Below the pieces are notes generated by a model. The model searched no databases, had not been told where the DNA came from, and saw only the letters and a program-made list of their open reading frames with translations. DNA of 64,000 bases. Origin: Microdochium bolleyi. Taxonomy: Eukaryota; Ascomycota; Sordariomycetes; Xylariales; Microdochiaceae. Of this stretch, positions 1-10,928 are shown piece by piece (position 1 is the first letter of the stretch; every line of letters starts with the position of its first letter). Both the position numbers and the translations under genes were made by a program. The DNA is taken from the NCBI GenBank assembly GCA_001566295.1, contig KQ964269.1, forward strand, positions 248,001-312,000, written 5' to 3'.

Positions 1-2741
1 CTGGAGCTCAACGTAACGCTTGACAAGATCGCTGTGCATGCCAACACCAGAAGCCTTGGTGGCCTCACGGTACCAGTCGCGGGCGGTGGTGAAATCATAG
101 AAGCCAGCCTTCAGAGCAAGTTTGAAGAAGGTGTTCTCATACTGCTGCCTTGTCTCCTGCACCAACGTGTTCATCTCGTTCTCGAACAGCTTGTCGAAGA
201 TGTTGAGCTCGCCGGTTCGCAGGCTCGAATCCCCCACGGTGTCTTGGCACCACTTCCGAAGCTCGTAAAGTTTCAAGATAATTGCATTGGCGACAGTCTC
301 CTCAAAGTTGGCATCTTCGATTCCATCACCGGCATCGGCGAGGGCAATTCTGGTGGCGTCGGCTCCGTACTTCTCCACAGAGCCCTGAAGGGTGAGGAAG
401 TTGCCCGTGGACTTGGACATCTTCTCGCCGTTCAGCATCAGATGGCCGTTGACGCGGACTCCATTGGGCCAGTGCTTCTCATCGAATAGGGCGGCGTGGT
501 GGTACAAGCAGAAGGTCAAGTGGTTGTTGATTAGATCCTTGCCAGAAACTCGCACATCGAGGGGGTACCAGTAGGAGAATTCCCTGCGCATGGCATCGAG
601 ATCCTGCTTGGGAATGTCGGAATCGACACTTTCGCTTCTGAAGAAGATGTAATCCCACACCTCATCGGTCATCTGCTCCGGGGCGATGGGCTTCGAGGAC
701 AAGCCTGGAGTCTGGCCGAAGATATCGCCGTGCAGGTAGAGAGAGACTGTATAGTAAGCCATGTAGATTGTACTGTCGGACAAACTCTCCACAAGTTGCG
801 TGTGGTCCCATGGAAGCTTAGTACCAAGCCCGAACGATCTGCTGCAGGCCCATTGCGCCAACCAGCCAAGGGTTTGCTCGAAGGCGTTCTTGGCTTCCGG
901 GTAGAATGTGCGCACTCTCTTCGAGTTGAGAGCCTCCAGGACCTGGTTGCACCAAGCACCATCACCGCCCTTCTCCGTCGTGCCGTAGTTGAAGTACCAT
1001 TGGTCCAAGTAGGCAGCAACACACTCATCGGAAGATCTGCTGATGACCATACCGTCGGGCTCGCCATAGTTGAAGGCGAGGCCGGCATCGATGAGCTCCT
1101 TCTTGATCAAGGGCTTGGCTTCCTCGACGGAGAGACCCTTGTGCTCGCCAAGAAGCATGGTACCCTGGTAGAAGCCCTCCTTGTAGGCCTGCTCCTTTGC
1201 CTCAGCAAGCTTGGCCGTGTCTTTTGGCGACTGAATCTTCATCGTCTCGTACAGGTGCTTTGCGATGAGGTCGGACGTGGGGGTCTTGATGATGGGGATA
1301 ATCTCGTTGGCGACCCATTCGGGCTCGACGCCGTAGTAGGCTGCCTTTTTGCGAAGCTCCATCGTCGTGGCGTAGTCGTCAGGGCTGTCCGACGGCACGC
1401 AAGTAACGACACCAGTTCCCTTAGTAGGTTTCACCGACTCCATGGGCAAAATACGGATGCCCTTGTTGTATACGGACAGCGGCGCGTCGACGAGGGTGCC
1501 AACGACATCGGAGCCAACAAGGTCAACGACCTTGGGGAACTCACCCCATGCTGGGAAGATGTTCTGGAATGCCATGTTGCGCGCTGAACGATCGCTGCAG
1601 AAGTAGTATTCATCCTTGCCGTCGGCTTTCGCGTTCTTGTAGATGCCGTATTGCACCTTGGGGCCCACGAAGCAGCATGTCTGGCCGTACATGGTCTCAG
1701 GACGAAGAGTTGCAGGAACGAAGTAGACACTGGCGTCCGCGGGGATCTTGTCGCCGATGATATCCTTGGCCTTCGGCGCCCACTCGAGGGTCTTCATCTT
1801 GAGCGCAACATATTCCTGGACTGTCACACCTTCACCGGCACTCCGGTCGTGGTCCAGACAGGCTTGTCCGTCCTTGGGGCTGTACACAGTATATCTCTTT
1901 CCAAACTTGATCTTGCCAAGGCTCTTCAAGCGGTTCATCTGCCACCGGACGAATGCGTCGTAGAAGGGATTCGCTGGGGTCGTGACCATGGAACGTCTCC
2001 AGTCGACACGGGCGCCGATGGCACGGAGGTCGGCCTCGCACTTTTCGGGGAACACTGTGAGCCAGTGCAGGGGGTCGGCGAATTTCTGGATCTCTTCAAG
2101 AGGGATTCCGAGGGACAGCATGATCTGCACATGCGTCAGTGGTCAGTTGCAACGGCTCATGCCGCAATGCCGCAATCTTGGAGGGAAGGACGCACTTGGA
2201 ACTGGTACTTGACCTTGCCAGCCTTGGCGACGGCCTTGCTCTTGCTGCCACTGAATTTCCCGATATCGGTCTTCTCGGCCGCATCCTTGCTGGCAGGGGC
2301 AGGCTCATCCTCAATCGAGAGCTCGGCGAGGGCACCCTCAAAGGTCGGGCCAAACAACTCGACTTCTCTCGCAAGCTTGTCGGCAGCAGCCTTGATGGGC
2401 ATGCCGGTGCAGTGGTAGCCCTGCGGGAACAAGGCTTTCTTGCCCTCCATGCGAGCAAAGCCGGTCATGAACTCGACCTTGGACATGGTGAAGGCGTGAC
2501 CCGCATGGAGAGTGCCGTTCATGTAAGGGTACGCCATGGTGCCGAAGAACTTGGGCTGCTTGTCGTCGCCGGAAGCGGGCGCGTTCTGGTAGAAGACCTT
2601 GCTCTCTTCCCACTCCTTCTGGAAGCGCACCTCGTCGGCCATGAGGGTGTCGCGCTTCTCGGTGTTCTCCATCTTGACGGGGTGTTTGGCGCTGTTTGGG
2701 TCGAGGGCGTCGGGCGCCGCGGGGGCGTCGGTCGCAGACAT
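1..2741 (-). CDS. CDC60: Cytosolic leucyl-tRNA synthetase (3' end outside the window)
   Basis: Charges tRNA-Leu in the cytosol. Exon 1 is 2741-2196 and exon 2 runs from 2124 off the left edge, with a 71-base intron (2195-2125; donor GTGCGT, acceptor GCAG). The frame stays open over all of exon 2. The class I HIGH-type motif appears as PYMNGTLHAGHAF, about residue 80, and the KMSKS loop as NGEKMSKSTGNF near position 410-430. Between them lie the CP1 editing domain (TLRPETMYGQT) and the anticodon-proximal helices. The spacing and N-terminus match the archaeal/eukaryotic cytosolic LeuRS rather than the mitochondrial enzyme; there is no presequence. The ATG at 2741 is the first in frame. The C-terminal part is missing only because the window ends. 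The upstream region holds a Gcn4/CPC1-like TGAGTCA (3028-3034), fitting cross-pathway amino-acid control (inference). Confidence 0.95.
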
Positions 2742-3609
2742 GATGGGCAGTCGTCCCTGTCCTCGATGCTATGGTTGCCTGTTGTTGGGCTGGGTGAAGT
2801 CCCTGTCTAGAAGACCAAAGTCAGTGGATTCCACCAAAATTCGTTGTCTGCGGCGCTGGCGAGCGGTTGTTTTGTTGCGGCTAACAGACCTTCAAGTGGG
2901 GTCGCTGGAAATGCAACAATCTCGAATTTCGAGTCACCAGCTGCGCAGGCTCTCGATCAGCTTGGCAGCACAACGTGTGTGAACGAAGGACTCAATGGGC
3001 GTGCAAATCAACAAGCGCTGCAAAATCTGAGTCACGTTGCGATCTCGAACCGAGCATCTTTTCGCAGCGCGGCAGCGAGGGGCAAATGGAGGGGCAACTG
3101 ACAGGCACCCTGGTGACTGGGTGGGACTTTGGTGTTTGCGCGCGCCGGCTTCGCTCCTGCCGCAACCCCCGTCAAGGGTCTCTCTCGGGCTCTCTCTCGC
3201 GTGACGTACGTACGCTATCGTGGACACCTGGGCATCATGCTTGGTGCCGGAGGTCTTGACCTCCAGACAGCTGTACCCGTTTGCTGAGCCGAGTCAAGAT
3301 TTAGGCGGAATCTCATGGTGACATGATCGCATCTCGTTGGACCCTCCTCACCCAGCCAGCAATGCTGCCCATCTGAGCCGGAGGCTGCTGCCAGGCAGCT
3401 CTCGGGACTTGTACTATTGGAAGCTGACATGGGCATCGGGACCCTGCTTCGCCCGCCTGCCAAGCTGCCCACCACCACAACCTCCCCAGACAGGGAACAT
3501 CTCATCCACCACCTTCCTTCATCTTGTGGTCATTCACTTTGCTTCTTTTTCACGTTGCATCGCACCTTCGGAAGAGCTTCTTGGGTATCTGTACATCATT
3601 ATCTCAACC
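2742..3609. other. Divergent intergenic region between LeuRS and a small membrane protein gene
   Basis: 868 bases between two divergently transcribed starts. It contains the TGAGTCA site listed separately, a one-off relative CGAGTCAC near 2930, and pyrimidine/ACC-rich leader sequence just before the plus-strand ATG. I see no convincing coding sequence in it. Confidence 0.6.
3028..3034. promoter_or_regulatory. Gcn4/CPC1-type bZIP site TGAGTCA upstream of LeuRS
   Basis: A perfect 7-base TGAGTCA (TGACTCA on the other strand) lies 287 bases upstream of the LeuRS ATG. This is the established Gcn4/CPC-1/CpcA binding sequence of amino-acid biosynthesis and aminoacyl-tRNA synthetase genes under cross-pathway control. 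Function here is inferred from location only, because a 7-mer also occurs by chance. Confidence 0.45.
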
Positions 3610-4044
3610 ATGGCGTCGTTTGCGGACTTCGTGAGCAATATGGTCTGGTCTGCTGTCAATTGGACCGCATTTGTTTTCGTGAGTGCTGCCCATGAGCAGT
3701 TCAGCACCGACGACCTCGGTATCTTCAAAGTGTCACCATTGCGCATCTATTCACTAACGACCAAGCAGAAGCTGCTAGCTCTCGCACTCGCGTTACCCTT
3801 CGCTGGTCTCATTGTCTTCGATTTCTTCCTGTGGATATGGAAGGCCGTCAAGGGTGCGCCGGACAGCTCGCGCGAGGACAACTCCGTAAATGCCGGTGTC
3901 AGCGCATCACACCCATCGCTGTCGCATAACCAGCCACGGAAATCAGCGTCGACATCACAGCTGACTCCGGGCGTCAGCCGTGCCTCGGAACCACATATAC
4001 CCCAACAACGGGCAGGCTTCACAGCAGAGTCTGAAAGCAACTGA
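3610..4044 (+). CDS. Small single-pass membrane protein, unknown function
   Basis: The frame from ATG 3610 to TGA 4042-4044 is open throughout. A well-formed intron sits inside it at 3679-3768 (donor GTGAGT, branch CTAAC, acceptor GCAG). It is 90 bases long, a multiple of three without a stop. The spliced protein has 114 residues and the unspliced one 144. After splicing, residues about 21-48 (FKLLALALALPFAGLIVFDF and following) form one strong membrane segment. It is flanked by a short amphipathic N-terminus and followed by a hydrophilic Ser/Pro-rich tail of about 65 residues. I recognise no family. The splice model is preferred because of the CTAAC branch site and because it joins two hydrophobic pieces, but intron retention would also give a full protein. 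It is divergent from LeuRS. Confidence 0.6.
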   Translation: MASFADFVSNMVWSAVNWTAFVFVSAAHEQFSTDDLGIFKVSPLRIYSLTTKQKLLALALALPFAGLIVFDFFLWIWKAVKGAPDSSREDNSVNAGVSASHPSLSHNQPRKSASTSQLTPGVSRASEPHIPQQRAGFTAESESN

Positions 4045-4152
4045 GGCGCATCCTTCATAATACTGATCGCTATTCTAAAGTGTGCACTCTTGTCGAGGAC
4101 ATCGCACCGAATTTTGGACCGTTACATTCCTAGCACGGCCATCGAAGAACCC

Positions 4153-5322
4153 TCATGCAATCTGGGAGATAACCTTGTTGAGATCGCCAGTCACACCCAT
4201 TGCGGTGACATCACCACCGGCACCCGCGCCTTGGATGATGAGAGGCTTAGCGCCATACCGCTTCGTGTAGAAGCTGATGATGTTGTCGCTGCCCTTGAGG
4301 CCAGCAATGGGGTGAGATTTCTCGAATGTCTCCAAGCCCACCTTGACCGCCTTGGAAGCCATGTCAATGCTGCCAACGAATCGCACGACCTTGCCCTCGC
4401 GTTCAGCGGCCGCCTTGATCTCTTCCATCTGAGAGTCAAATTCGGGAAGGCGCTGGAGGAACTCGTCGCCGCTAGCAACGGACTCAAGCTCCTTGGGAAT
4501 CAAGCTCTGGACAGGGAACGCGGTAGGGGACTCGACAGGCAGGCCAGCCAGGCGAGCCAAGATAGTCAACTTGCGGGCAACATCCAAGCCATTGAGGTCG
4601 TCCCGGGGGTCGGGCTCGGTGTAACCCAGATCCTTCGCCTTCTTGACCTCGGCGGACCATTGGCCGCCCGCACCCTCGACAGGCGCGAACGAGTTGAACA
4701 GGAAGGACATGGTGCCGCTGAAGACACCTTCGATCTTGGTGACCTCATCTCCAGTCTCGACCAGGTCCTTGAGTGTGGAAATGACGGGCAGTCCAGCACC
4801 GACTGAGGACTCGTGGTAGACCTTCGCCCCAGAGCTCTCCGCAGCAGCGAAGATATCCTGCCAAAGCTTGTATGATCCTGAGAAGGCCTTCTTGTTGGGC
4901 GTGACGATGCTGACTGAGTTCTTGAGGAAAGTGGGATAGAAGTCGGCAACGTCCTGCGAGCTGGTGTTGTCCACAAGGACGACCTTGGCGTTTGTCGACT
5001 TCGAGACAGCACCGAGGTAGTCGACGACTTGGCTCAAGGTCTTCGCTTGCTTCGAAGTTGTGGCAAGCTCTTGGATAGCCGTCTCGTAAGCGAGCGGAGA
5101 GAAATCATCGTTGTAAAGGGCCTTCTTGCTGGTCGAGATGTAGCAAAGGGACAGTTTAGGAGAGGGTCTCCGAGAGCTCAGTGCCTGCAACTGAGCCAGG
5201 AAGGCCTTTCCGACGCCACCGGCACCTATTCGCGAATATAAGCATAGTTGACTCGGAAAAACCACCTAGGGTGCTCGCATAGACGTACCGATGATGGCAA
5301 TGTTAACTTGCTTCGCAGCCAT
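4153..5322 (-). CDS. HOM6: Homoserine dehydrogenase
   Basis: NAD(P)-dependent reduction of aspartate semialdehyde to homoserine, the branch-point step to threonine, methionine and isoleucine. Exon 1 is 5322-5289 (11 codons plus one base) and exon 2 is 5225-4153, with a 63-base intron (5288-5226; donor GTACGT). The 368-residue product matches the monofunctional fungal enzyme in length. The Rossmann glycine motif IAIIGAGGVG is split by the intron. The catalytic domain shows GAGLPVISTLKDLVETGDEV and YTEPDPRDDLNGLDVARK, the substrate-binding signature of the family. A start further down in exon 2 would lose the nucleotide-binding strand, so the small first exon is needed. It ends about 110 bases after the neighbouring membrane-protein gene, in convergent orientation. 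The intron contains a TTGACTC, not a full bZIP site. Confidence 0.95.
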
Positions 5323-5726
5323 TGTGTGCAGTAGTTGGCTTTCTCGAGGATGGTAGCTTCAATACAACGGCCGAGACACTGGAGAACTTTGGATTTGAGG
5401 CGCCAATTGAGGACAATCATGAAAAAGTTGTTGAAAGAGCTGAAGAAGTTCAATTGGGACGTGGGGTTGTGTCACTCTGGGAATGCTCGCGCCGATCGCG
5501 GGGCTTTGGGCTCGCGGGCCCATTGTACAGGGTCCCGCCTCGCCGCATGCCCAAGAGCTGCAGCTCCCGGAAGACCCACCTGCAACATTACGTTGGTCTC
5601 CATTCGCTTTCGTGTGTTTGGTTACTCGCCGCGAGCTTACCCAACCAAGTCCACGCAACAGGCCGACAAGCTTGATCTTTTGTCACCGACTGCACATGTC
5701 CCAGCGCTTTTTACGCAGCGTACAGC
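5323..5726. other. Divergent promoter between HOM6 and the CCDC174-like gene
   Basis: 404 bases shared by two divergent starts. Open frames crossing it lack conserved features and are read as chance. No further element recognised. Confidence 0.55.
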
Positions 5727-6746
5727 ATGCCGCAAGATCCAAACCTCTACGGCCAGCGGCCGGCCAAGAGACAGAAGCACAACGCCGCGCTGTCCTCGTC
5801 GCTCGCCTTCACGTCGCAAATGTCATCGCTGCTGTCCGCCCCAGCCGCGTCCTCTTCTGGCCGACCACGACCGTCGAAGACAAAGGACAGCCTTTTCAAC
5901 GTCAAAGTCAAGCGGAAAGCAGGAACCAACAACAACGAGGACCACGACAGGGGAGCCTCCGAGAAGATCAGGATCAAGGACACCATCGGGACTGAGGAAG
6001 AGAAGCAAGACTTCATGCGGGCGAAGCGCAAGATGGAGGAGAAGGCGCGTCTGTACGCCGCAATGAAGAGGGGAGACTACATTCCGGCCGAGAACGAGGC
6101 TGCGCCCCTTGTTGACTTCGATCGCAAATGGGCTCAGAAGCACGACGAGAATCCTGGGAACGCAGACTCGAGTTCCGGCTCCGACAACGAATCCGACAAC
6201 GGATACGCCGACGCAAGCGAAATGGTCGAATACACGGACGAGTACGGACGTTCGCGGCAGGCCACGAGAGCACAGTTGTCGCGAATGCAGCGGCAGTCCG
6301 CTCGGAGCGCCATGGCGGCAGCGGACCTCGAAGCCATGGCTGGGCGACCGGTCAAGGTCCCAGAGAACGTCATCTACGGAGACGCCATCCAGTCTGCAGC
6401 TTTCAATCCGGACGACAAGACATACGACAAGATGGAATCACTGGCTGCCAAGCGCGACCGCACTCCGACGCCTCCTCCAGATGCCCACTTCGACGGCCAT
6501 GCCGAGATCAGAAACAAGGGTGTCGGCTTTTACCACTTCAGCCAGGACCAAGATGCGCGGAAGAAGGCGCAGGAGAATCTTGCTGCCGAGCGGGAAACCA
6601 CAGAACGAATCCGCAAGGAGCGGGAGGCTGCAAAGGAAGAACGCAGGAAGCTCATCGAAGAGCGCCGTGCACAGATCGGAAAGAAGAGAGCAGAGAAGCA
6701 GGCCGAGAACTTCCTGGACGGGTTGACCGGCGATGGTGCTTCTTGA
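5727..6746 (+). CDS. CCDC174-family nuclear coiled-coil protein
   Basis: A 339-residue intronless protein. The N-terminus is basic (RPAKRQKHN, probable nuclear signal, and KVKRK). A Lys/Glu-rich helix follows at about 75-115, then an acidic Ser/Asp segment. After that comes VEYTDEYGRSRQATR, the GRSR motif that defines the CCDC174/DUF4078 family, and a second family block, NKGVGFYHFSQDQDARKKAQ. The last 70 residues are a highly charged single helix (coiled coil). In animals CCDC174 is a nuclear protein linked to RNA processing and the exon-junction machinery; the fungal role is inferred from that. The ATG at 5727 gives a complete protein and leaves a 404-base promoter shared with HOM6. Confidence 0.85.
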   Translation: MPQDPNLYGQRPAKRQKHNAALSSSLAFTSQMSSLLSAPAASSSGRPRPSKTKDSLFNVKVKRKAGTNNNEDHDRGASEKIRIKDTIGTEEEKQDFMRAKRKMEEKARLYAAMKRGDYIPAENEAAPLVDFDRKWAQKHDENPGNADSSSGSDNESDNGYADASEMVEYTDEYGRSRQATRAQLSRMQRQSARSAMAAADLEAMAGRPVKVPENVIYGDAIQSAAFNPDDKTYDKMESLAAKRDRTPTPPPDAHFDGHAEIRNKGVGFYHFSQDQDARKKAQENLAAERETTERIRKEREAAKEERRKLIEERRAQIGKKRAEKQAENFLDGLTGDGAS

Positions 6747-7233
6747 TCAAGCTTCGAGCCTGGGATCCTGCTACACAACCAGGCCAATGTCTTGCGAGGT
6801 CCAACAAACTCGCTCCCTGGATCGCCTTGTCCATGGCCAAGGCCTCTTATAGCGACTTTGGCGGATAGCAGCCTCTCATAGAGCAGAACTTGCTCGGTGT
6901 CTGAGCTACTTTGTTAGTGCGTTACCGACTAGGCGCGCTCCATCATACCGAGCTACCCCCAAGTGACGGCATAGCTGGTTCTGCCGCGGGTCACCGCTTT
7001 AATTTCAATGAGCTGGGCCGTTGCAGTCCACCAAGGGATGGACCCTGACCGTTGCCGGAGAAGCCAAGTGCGACGCTGAAGACCACCGACACCGACGAGC
7101 GAATGCTCCTGCCAGCACCGCACTAGTGAGGTGCTTACATTTGCACGTCAATCCGAAGATTTTACGACTTGCAGACTGCAAGTCCTCTGTTCCCCGCCCA
7201 CTCCAGCCGCGGGCCGTAAAGTCTCGGAGCCCA
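6747..7233. other. Intergenic region upstream of ERG27
   Basis: 487 bases between tandem plus-strand genes, holding the 3' end of the CCDC174-like gene and the ERG27 promoter and leader. No additional gene or clear element seen. Confidence 0.5.
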
Positions 7234-8761
7234 ATGGCCGCCCTTCTCCCATGGGCTGGGGTACAACCCCACGACCTGCACTTTGTCCTAATCACCGGAG
7301 CGAACAGGTACGTATCATGTCCGTTATAGATCTGTGTTGAAGACCCGAACATCGGCAGACATTCTGACAGCTCACCAACTAACCGCTCGTAGTGGAGTTG
7401 GTCTTGGCATCGGCCAGCGCCTCATCGACGACTTTCTCGCGTCCCGACCCCTATCGTCACACCTCATATTGCTCCCCACCACTCGATCAGCGAGGAAGTC
7501 AAGCGAGACCATACTTGCGCTGCGCGAACATCTGCACACTGCTGCTGCCACATCAAAACGACTCCAAGCCCGCGCTGGACCCAACCACGACCCTCAAGAT
7601 GCTATTGCTCGAGTGCATGTCCTGAGCGTCCAGGTCGATCTCTGCAATATCCACTCGATCTACGCTGCGGCAGACCAGCTTGTATATGGCACGGTCAGCG
7701 ACCCGACCGGCGTGATTCCTGATGTCAAGATCCCGCGGCTCGATGCGGCACTATTCAATGCCGGTATCGGTGGCTGGTCAGGGCTGAATTGGCTCGGACT
7801 CTTCTGGCAGATAATCAGGAGGGGCATACCGCAAGCCACCACCTTCCCGACATTCAAGCTCGCCACATATCCAGCAGTCATGCTCGACACCAAGAAACTA
7901 CTGGGCCCGGCCGAGACAAAGAAGGAACCGACCCAGCTGGCGGAAGTGTTCACCGCCAACCTGTTCGGCCACTACCTCCTCGCCCACGAGCTCATGCCTC
8001 TTCTCTCACGTGAGAATCCCAAGGAGGAGCCCGGGCGCATCGTCTTCACGAGTAGCATAGACGCCGGGACCGAGCACTTGTCCTTCACCCACTTCCAGGC
8101 TCAGCGCACGACCCCACCCTACGAGAGCAGCAAGCGGATAACAGACATTATGTCGCTGACCGCCTCGTTGCCATCTGTACAACCCCTGACAGAGCCCTTC
8201 TTCAAGCTCCCCTCGTCGTCGAAGCTCCCCGCCGTCCGGCCCAAGATCTACGTCACCCACCCGGGCGTCGTATGCACCCCTCTCTTCCCGCTCAACTTTG
8301 TGCTCTTCTTCTTCTACCGCCTCACCATGTATCTCTCCCGCATGCTGGGCTCGCCCTGGCACGTGGTCGAGAGCTACCTCGGCGCGTGTGCGACGGCCTG
8401 GGTCGGCCTTGAGGACCAGGCCGTGCTGGATGAGCAGAAGGCCCACCTCGTGAAATGGGGTTCGGCGGTCGCGCCCCTCGGCGGGGAGGCGAGGCCCAAG
8501 AAGACCGAGGTTGAGGGCTGGGGGTGGCAGGGCGACATTGAGGATGCTGCGGCGCTCGAGAACGACGCCGACACCGGCATGCTCCGCAAGCTCAGGGGGC
8601 GCAAGTGGGATGCCGTGGCCCTCACGAAGGAGGCGCGCGAGCAGTTTGAGCTGGACGGCCGGGCGTGCTGGACGGAGCTCGAGAGGTTGCGCGGCGAGTG
8701 GGAGGGCGCGCTGGGGAGGAAGCCTGGAGATCACCTGCCGTCCAAGGAGGACAAGATTTGA
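7234..8761 (+). CDS. ERG27: 3-keto-steroid reductase (ergosterol C-4 demethylation complex)
   Basis: Reduces the 3-keto intermediate during sterol C-4 demethylation, acting at the ER with Erg25/Erg26/Erg28. Exon 1 is 7234-7307 and exon 2 is 7393-8761, with an 85-base intron (donor GTACGT, CTAAC branch, acceptor GTAG). The 480-residue product is a short-chain dehydrogenase. The cofactor motif is TGANSGVGLGIG, with Asn-Ser created exactly at the splice junction. LFNAGIGG is the NAG-type strand, and the YxxxK catalytic pair lies in PPYESSKRITD. Long insertions and a C-terminal extension with a hydrophobic patch (LFPLNFVLFFFYRL) are typical of fungal Erg27 and set it apart from ordinary SDRs. The ATG at 7234 follows a GC-rich leader; the frame is open further upstream but lacks conservation signals. 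Confidence 0.9.
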
Positions 8762-9315
8762 GGCCGATGGATGGGTTGAAAGACCATGAGCATGGCCTGT
8801 TCCCCACTAGGTAAATCATGCAGGGTCGCCCAAAGGGGAGAGTAGACATGAGTTCATCTGATAATAAGAGAAGCGCAGTCCGTTATGCGAAACATCAATC
8901 GATAGTCGAGTTACGCCGGGCCAGGATCTCGTACATGTTCCAATACCCAGATCTGGCTCTAAGCTTCTGTACCAAGCGTCCTTTCACACCTGCAGATCGT
9001 TTCATTGGGACCACGGGAAAAATGAAGACAAAATTGGAAATGGTATATATGAAGCAGATTACGTGCAGCACGCCGGCTGATACAGTCGCTCGCTCCCGAG
9101 AACCCTCGAATCTGGCTTCCGCCTGTGCTGGGAAAGCCAGCTCGCTGTCCATGTTCTCCCTGCAATCATCAGTCCCATGCTCTATCGCCACTGTTCCGGC
9201 AGCCAGCAGGAGCCAGAATCTCGACCACTAATCATATCCTGAGATATTCCCCATATGACATTACATAACACAACGCCTCATCAAGACCAACCCGCCCCGA
9301 AACTCCAAGCTCAAA
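8762..9315. other. Convergent 3' region between ERG27 and the MFS gene
   Basis: 554 bases between two converging stop codons. It is more AT-rich than its flanks, as expected of 3' UTRs. Short open frames lack features. Confidence 0.5.
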
Positions 9316-10928
9316 TCATCGGTGCGCGCTGCTGTTGCCTTGATCACTCTGCGTCCTGCGCAGCATGACCTGGTCCGCACGGCCGAAGAGACCGAGCGAC
9401 AGCACGAGCGGGACCATGAGCGCCGCGATGACGGCGGAGAACACGAGCGACCAGAACATGTTGAACGGGGGCTGCGCGTCAGGTCCGGCCTTTAGCGCAT
9501 CGGAGATGAGGATGAAGATGCCGCCCAGGAGCTGCCCGCCGGTCCACGCCGTCGTGCTCGTGATCTCTGGGGACAACGGGTGCGTGATCTCGCAGAGGAA
9601 CTCGAGGGCAATGGGGACGAGGACGAAGCTGCTCGCGCCCAGGACGCTCATGATGACGTAGGGACCCGCGAGGGCCCCGGAGCCGGGCATCCAGATAAAC
9701 ACGATGTAGCACAGGGCGATGATGGGGACGAGGCACTTGGAAGTGATGAGGAAGGTCTTTTTGCGGTCGATGATGGGCGAGGCGATGGCGCTCGCAACCA
9801 GGCCTACTACGATGAGCAGCGCACCAGCGATGCCCGCCTCGTCTGAGTTGTAGCCGTATGGCATGAGAATCTGGTTCAGCAGGCTCGAGATGCTGTTGAA
9901 AAAGCCCACCAGGACGGCGAAAGGGATAAGGAGTAGCCAGATCTCGAGCGTGTTGAGTGCTCTGAGAGACGAGCCTAGGGACAGTTTCGGGGTGTTGCCG
10001 CTCAGTCCGGGCGGTGTGGGCGGCCGGGCCGGGAGGAAGACAGACGGGATGGCGAAGACGCTGGCGATGATGGCGACAATCAGCACGGCCGTGGAGGTGG
10101 CGGCGGGCTTGTCGACGATTGCCGGAACCATGAGCTGAATGATGGCGCCGCCAAAGGGGTTGGCCAGACTGGCGACGGCCGTGGCCGTGATACGTCCACG
10201 GTCCGTGAACCACAAGTCCGAGTATCTGGTGGGCGCGCTCAGCACAAAGGGCTGAGCCAGGCCGGTGATGATCTGGCCAGCCATGGTCACGCCGTAGTTG
10301 CCTCCTTCGCTGGAGTGAGACCCCGCGTATCGGATCCAATTGCCCACCAGCATGAGCACCGAAGCCGTGATAATAGACGGCTTAGGGCCCATGTGAAGCA
10401 CATAGATTGTGGCCGGAGCGGCGACCACGTAGGCGAAGAGAAACCCCGTGCTGAGCCAGTTGATGGCGTTCTCGGACACGCCATAATATGCGGCAGCATC
10501 TTGAGAGACGGGAGCAAAGGTGAGCCACTATTGGATGCCGTAGACTTGTCAGCCGTGTGATCCCACAATACTTGCTGAGACTGCAGGTACGGCTGCCAGA
10601 AACGAGCTTGCACGGCGCGCAGTCATTGGGCTGCAGTGCCGTGTCACTTTCCCCATGCGGCCATGCCAGAAGCCTCGCCTAAGCCGCAAAGCACATCACA
10701 ACTACCTTGAGGTAGGTCAAGATAGAACCCGAGGTATTGACTTACAGCAAAACTGGCCGTGATGTTCAGCAGGGTCAGGAGGACGAGGCCGAACCATCTC
10801 CGCTTGTAGACCTTGTACGTGACGCTGCCATTGTCGATGGTCGCCTGCTCGGGGTCGACTGGTTGGACGTGCTCGGCGCTGCTTTCGCCCGACAGCGGGC
10901 GAAAGTTGCTGAGCTTTGTGTCATCCAT
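9316..10928 (-). CDS. Major facilitator, SLC49/FLVCR-like
   Basis: A 464-residue, roughly 12-segment transporter. Exon 1 is 10928-10746 and exon 2 is 10527-9316, with a 218-base intron (10745-10528; donor GTAAGT, acceptor ATAG), long for this window. The join restores NITASFAWLTFAPV and then YYGVSENAINWLSTGF, a pattern of the FLVCR/DIRC2 (SLC49) branch of the MFS, whose animal members move heme, choline or related cargo. The substrate here is not determinable. The N-terminus is cytosolic and hydrophilic, and a conserved acidic stretch precedes segment 1. The frame continues upstream of 10928 but only to a GTG at 11063, so the first real ATG at 10928 (MDDTKLSNF) was chosen. It converges on ERG27. 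Confidence 0.8.
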
